NCBI GenBank assembly: GCA_964017045.1
Contig: OZ024794.1
Coordinates: forward strand, 25,973,340-26,037,339
Length of the DNA: 64,000 nucleotides
Source of the DNA: Omphiscola glabra
Lineage: Eukaryota > Mollusca > Gastropoda > Lymnaeidae
Reading direction: 5' to 3'
The translations under genes were made by a program, and so were the position numbers. The notes under the pieces are model-generated. The model ran no database searches and had not been told where the DNA came from. It worked only from the letters and a program-made list of their open reading frames with translations. Positions 61,516 through 64,000 of this stretch are shown piece by piece (positions within the stretch are counted from its first letter, which is position 1; each line of letters starts with the position of its first letter).

Positions 61516-62329
61516 CGCCAAGAACACTGAAAACGGTTAATTTTGTATGAGTGTTTAAAACATTAGTTTCGCTGTTTTCTTCCCCCCCCCCCCCCCCCCA
61601 TAAGTATGTTCCATGAAACAGAATCCACACAGGGCATTGTGCAACCAACAGGTTGACCTTTTCTAAACCTGCATGCAAAGGTCCGATTGTTTGCTGTTGT
61701 GCAATTCCCCCCCCCCCCCCCCAATCTTTTTTTAAACCCCACTAATAAATTAAATTAAAAAAAGAAAAAAAAGCATGGAACCAAAGATGTTTACAGCGCA
61801 ATGTTTTATACATAAAATATTAGATCAGATTCCACTTAACGTTTGTCCCGGACTCAGAGGCGAATCTATAACACTGACTCTTGTCTCGTTTTCTAACTTT
61901 ACAAAATTTTAATTAAATAAAAGATTCATTGTCTCCAGTTCCCAACGAGTAACAAGCAAGACGCCGAAGGGGATGAGATGAATACATTGTTAGAAAAGTC
62001 ACTCGGCGCCCCCCCCCCCCCAACCACGCAAGCCTTCAAGGTCATTCAATCTGACAACAACGAATGGTCAAGCTGATTTAATGCACAGTTTAAACTCTGT
62101 GAAGGTCACGTGATAAACGTACTTATTTTTTTTTTAAGGATGATACTGCAACATTGATTTTTGACACGGGCAACTGCAGACCATGCTCGGAAAGCACTTG
62201 TGTCTATATCTGTCCGTTCAAGATATAGAGCAAGAGTCGAGATTGGAAATGTTCATTTTACCGAGGGCTACTAGTTCATTTTGTAAGTTTTCTTTTAAGG
62301 CGGTTTCTATGTCAGTTGGTGTGACCTGT
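61516..62329. other. no gene; long C runs
   Basis: C18 at 61582-61599 and further C runs near 61709-61722 and 62010-62021. No exon. Confidence 0.5.
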
Positions 62330-62460
62330 GAATTGGATCATTGTATTGGATCGGTGTATTGGATCGGTGTATTGGATCGGTGTATTGGATCATTGTATTG
62401 GATCATTGTATTGTATCAGTGTATTGTATCAGTGTATTGGGTGAGTTCATTTGATCGGTT
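62330..62460. repeat. GTATTGGATCGGT 12-13 bp tandem repeat
   Basis: About eight units of GTATTGGATCGGT/CATT that decay rightward into TTAATTAGA and GATGGGTTAATT words. Confidence 0.88.
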
Positions 62461-62809
62461 TATTCTACGGGTGGTTTGGATGAGTTAATTAGACATCTGT
62501 ACCTGATGGATGTATTAGATGGGTTAATTGATGGAGTATTTAATGGGTTTATTAACTTGGTTGGTCAGCTGTCTGTAAGGACTTTTACGCTAAAGGATAC
62601 ATGATCATGCTCGCTTTACTTGGCTAATTAACTTCTTAATCTTATTGTCAATATATTTCAATATGTTGTTTTATTATTAGTTTACTATTTTCCGGTGCGG
62701 TTGTTAACTTCCAACCCAACCCGCCCTTTTTGTTTACAATGTTAATATAATCACAACGCTTAAATAATCACAACGCTAAACTAATCACAACACTAAAAGT
62801 TATATATGT
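62461..62809. other. no gene; small ATCACAACGCTAAA triplication
   Basis: TAATCACAACGCTTAAA-like words occur three times at 62749-62797. Confidence 0.7.
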
Positions 62810-63830
62810 GTTCTTTTGCCAGATTGACCTACAGCACTGGCAGGTGATAGACCTAGTATGTGAGTTAGCCATGTGTACCTCTGCCCCATTGATCTACAGC
62901 AGGGGTCTCCAAACTTTTTTCACGGCGGGCCGGATAACAAAAAAAAAACAAAAACAAAAAAAATGACGTGCGTGGTCCGGATAATGATTACGTACAATAA
63001 TTTCAAGCCAGAACGAAATTTCAAGTACCGTCGGCGGGCCGGTTGAACTGGCCCCGAGGGCCGTAGTTTTGAGACCCCTGATCTACAGCACTGGCAGGTG
63101 ATGGACCTAGTACGTGAGTTAGCCATGTGCACCTCTGCCCTATTGACCTACAGCACTGGCAGTTGAGGGATCTAGTACGTGAGTTAGCCATGTGCACTTC
63201 TGCCCCATTGACCTACAGCATTGGCAGGTGATGGACCTAGTACGCGAGTTAGCCATGTGTACCTCTGCCCCATTGACCTAAAGCACTGGCAGGTGATGGA
63301 CGTAGTACGTGAGTTAGCCATGTGTACCTCTGCCCCATTGACTTACAGCACTGGCAGGTGATGGACCCAGTACGTGAGATAGCCATGTGCATTTCTGCCC
63401 CAATGACCTACAGCACTGGGAGGTGAGGGATCTAGTACGTGAGTTAGCCATGTTTACCTCTGCCCTATTGACCTACAGCACTGGCAGGTGATGGACCTAG
63501 TACGTGAGTTAGCCATGTGTACCTCTGCCCCATTGACCTACAGCACTGGCAGGTGATGGACCTAGTACGTGAGTTAGCAATGTGTACCTCTGCCCCATTG
63601 ATCTACAGCACTGGCAGGTGATGGGCCTAGTACGCAAGTTAGCCATGTGCACCTCTGCCCCATTGACCTAAAGCACTGGCAGGTGATGGACGTAGTACGT
63701 GAGTTAGCCATGTGTACCTCTGCCCTATTGACCTACAGCACTGGCAGTTGAGGGATCTAGTGCGTGAGTTAGTCATGTGCACCTCTGCCCTATTGACCTA
63801 CAGTACTGGCAGGTGAGGGACCTAGCACGA
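62810..63830. repeat. 65-bp tandem repeat, about 13 copies, split by a transposon
   Basis: Unit TCTGCCCCATTGACCTACAG, CACTGGCAGGTGATGGACCT, AGTACGTGAGTTAGCCATGT, GTACC. Starts at 63459 and 63524 show the 65-bp period. Variants ATGGACG, TTGAGGGATCT and GTGCACC alternate. A hAT MITE interrupts the second unit. Confidence 0.96.
62900..63080. mobile_element. hAT-type MITE inside the 65-bp array (TSD ATCTACAG)
   Basis: 181 bp, starts CAGGGGTCTCCAAACTTTTT and ends GTTTTGAGACCCCTG. Perfect 8-bp TSDs ATCTACAG (62892-62899, 63081-63088) are made from the host array's GATCTACAGCACTGG word. The CGGGCCGG motifs near both ends are typical of this hAT type. No transposase. Confidence 0.93.
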
Positions 63831-64000
63831 GCAGAACGGCTCCGGCAGACGTGGACGTTGAATAATGATCTGACATTTGTAAGGTACTTGATTAATAATC
63901 GAATCGTCGGGTGCACGCGCCCTTACAGAAACAGGGCGGCACTAGAAAGTGGGTCTCCCCCTTATCATAATCCGAAACACATCCGTCTCTCTAGTGTTGC
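63831..64000. other. no feature recognised
   Basis: Right edge of the window, moderately GC-rich, no open frame of note. Confidence 0.4.

Overview
This is eukaryotic, animal DNA. It is AT-rich, nearly gene-free, and crowded with minisatellites, microsatellites, poly(G)/poly(C) tracts and short DNA transposons. A mollusc, most likely a gastropod, is my best guess. That rests on the general repeat character and on four SPIN-like hAT elements, a family I recall being reported in a pond snail as well as in vertebrates and a blood-feeding bug. It is an inference, not something the sequence proves.

One convincing protein-coding exon is present, at 53156-54408 on the minus strand. It encodes a long, low-complexity N-terminus that ends in the start of the HCN domain of a hyperpolarization-activated cyclic nucleotide-gated channel. 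It stops at a perfect CAG|GTAAGT splice donor. Transcription runs leftward, so 1-53155 is probably all or part of intron 1, although I could not find exon 2. The membrane-spanning and cyclic-nucleotide-binding parts of the channel must lie outside the window or in exons I failed to see.

Mobile DNA includes four SPIN-like hAT copies (9088, 33475, 36732, 44363) and an inverted pair of another hAT MITE (739, 10149). Three further hAT-type elements lie at 47160, 51369 and 62900. There is also a TIR element at 39521, a MITE at 51597 nested inside the 51369 element, a decayed LINE reverse transcriptase (about 19170-20510), two SINE-like copies (17745, 21530) and an unnamed dispersed family (395, 31225, 38600, 58385). 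A GC-rich insertion at 13283-13924 is bounded by 13-bp direct repeats. Most of the hAT calls are backed by 8-bp target-site duplications read directly from the sequence.

Tandem repeats dominate the rest. There are more than 35 arrays with units of 4 to about 100 bp. They include a 42-copy 15-bp array without indels, a 570-bp decamer array, a (GACA)n(GATA)n tract of about 540 bp, a 65-bp array at the right edge, and two arrays whose units carry built-in hairpins (39991 and 50619). Most long open reading frames in the window are by-products of arrays whose unit length is divisible by three. No tRNA, rRNA or CRISPR locus was found.
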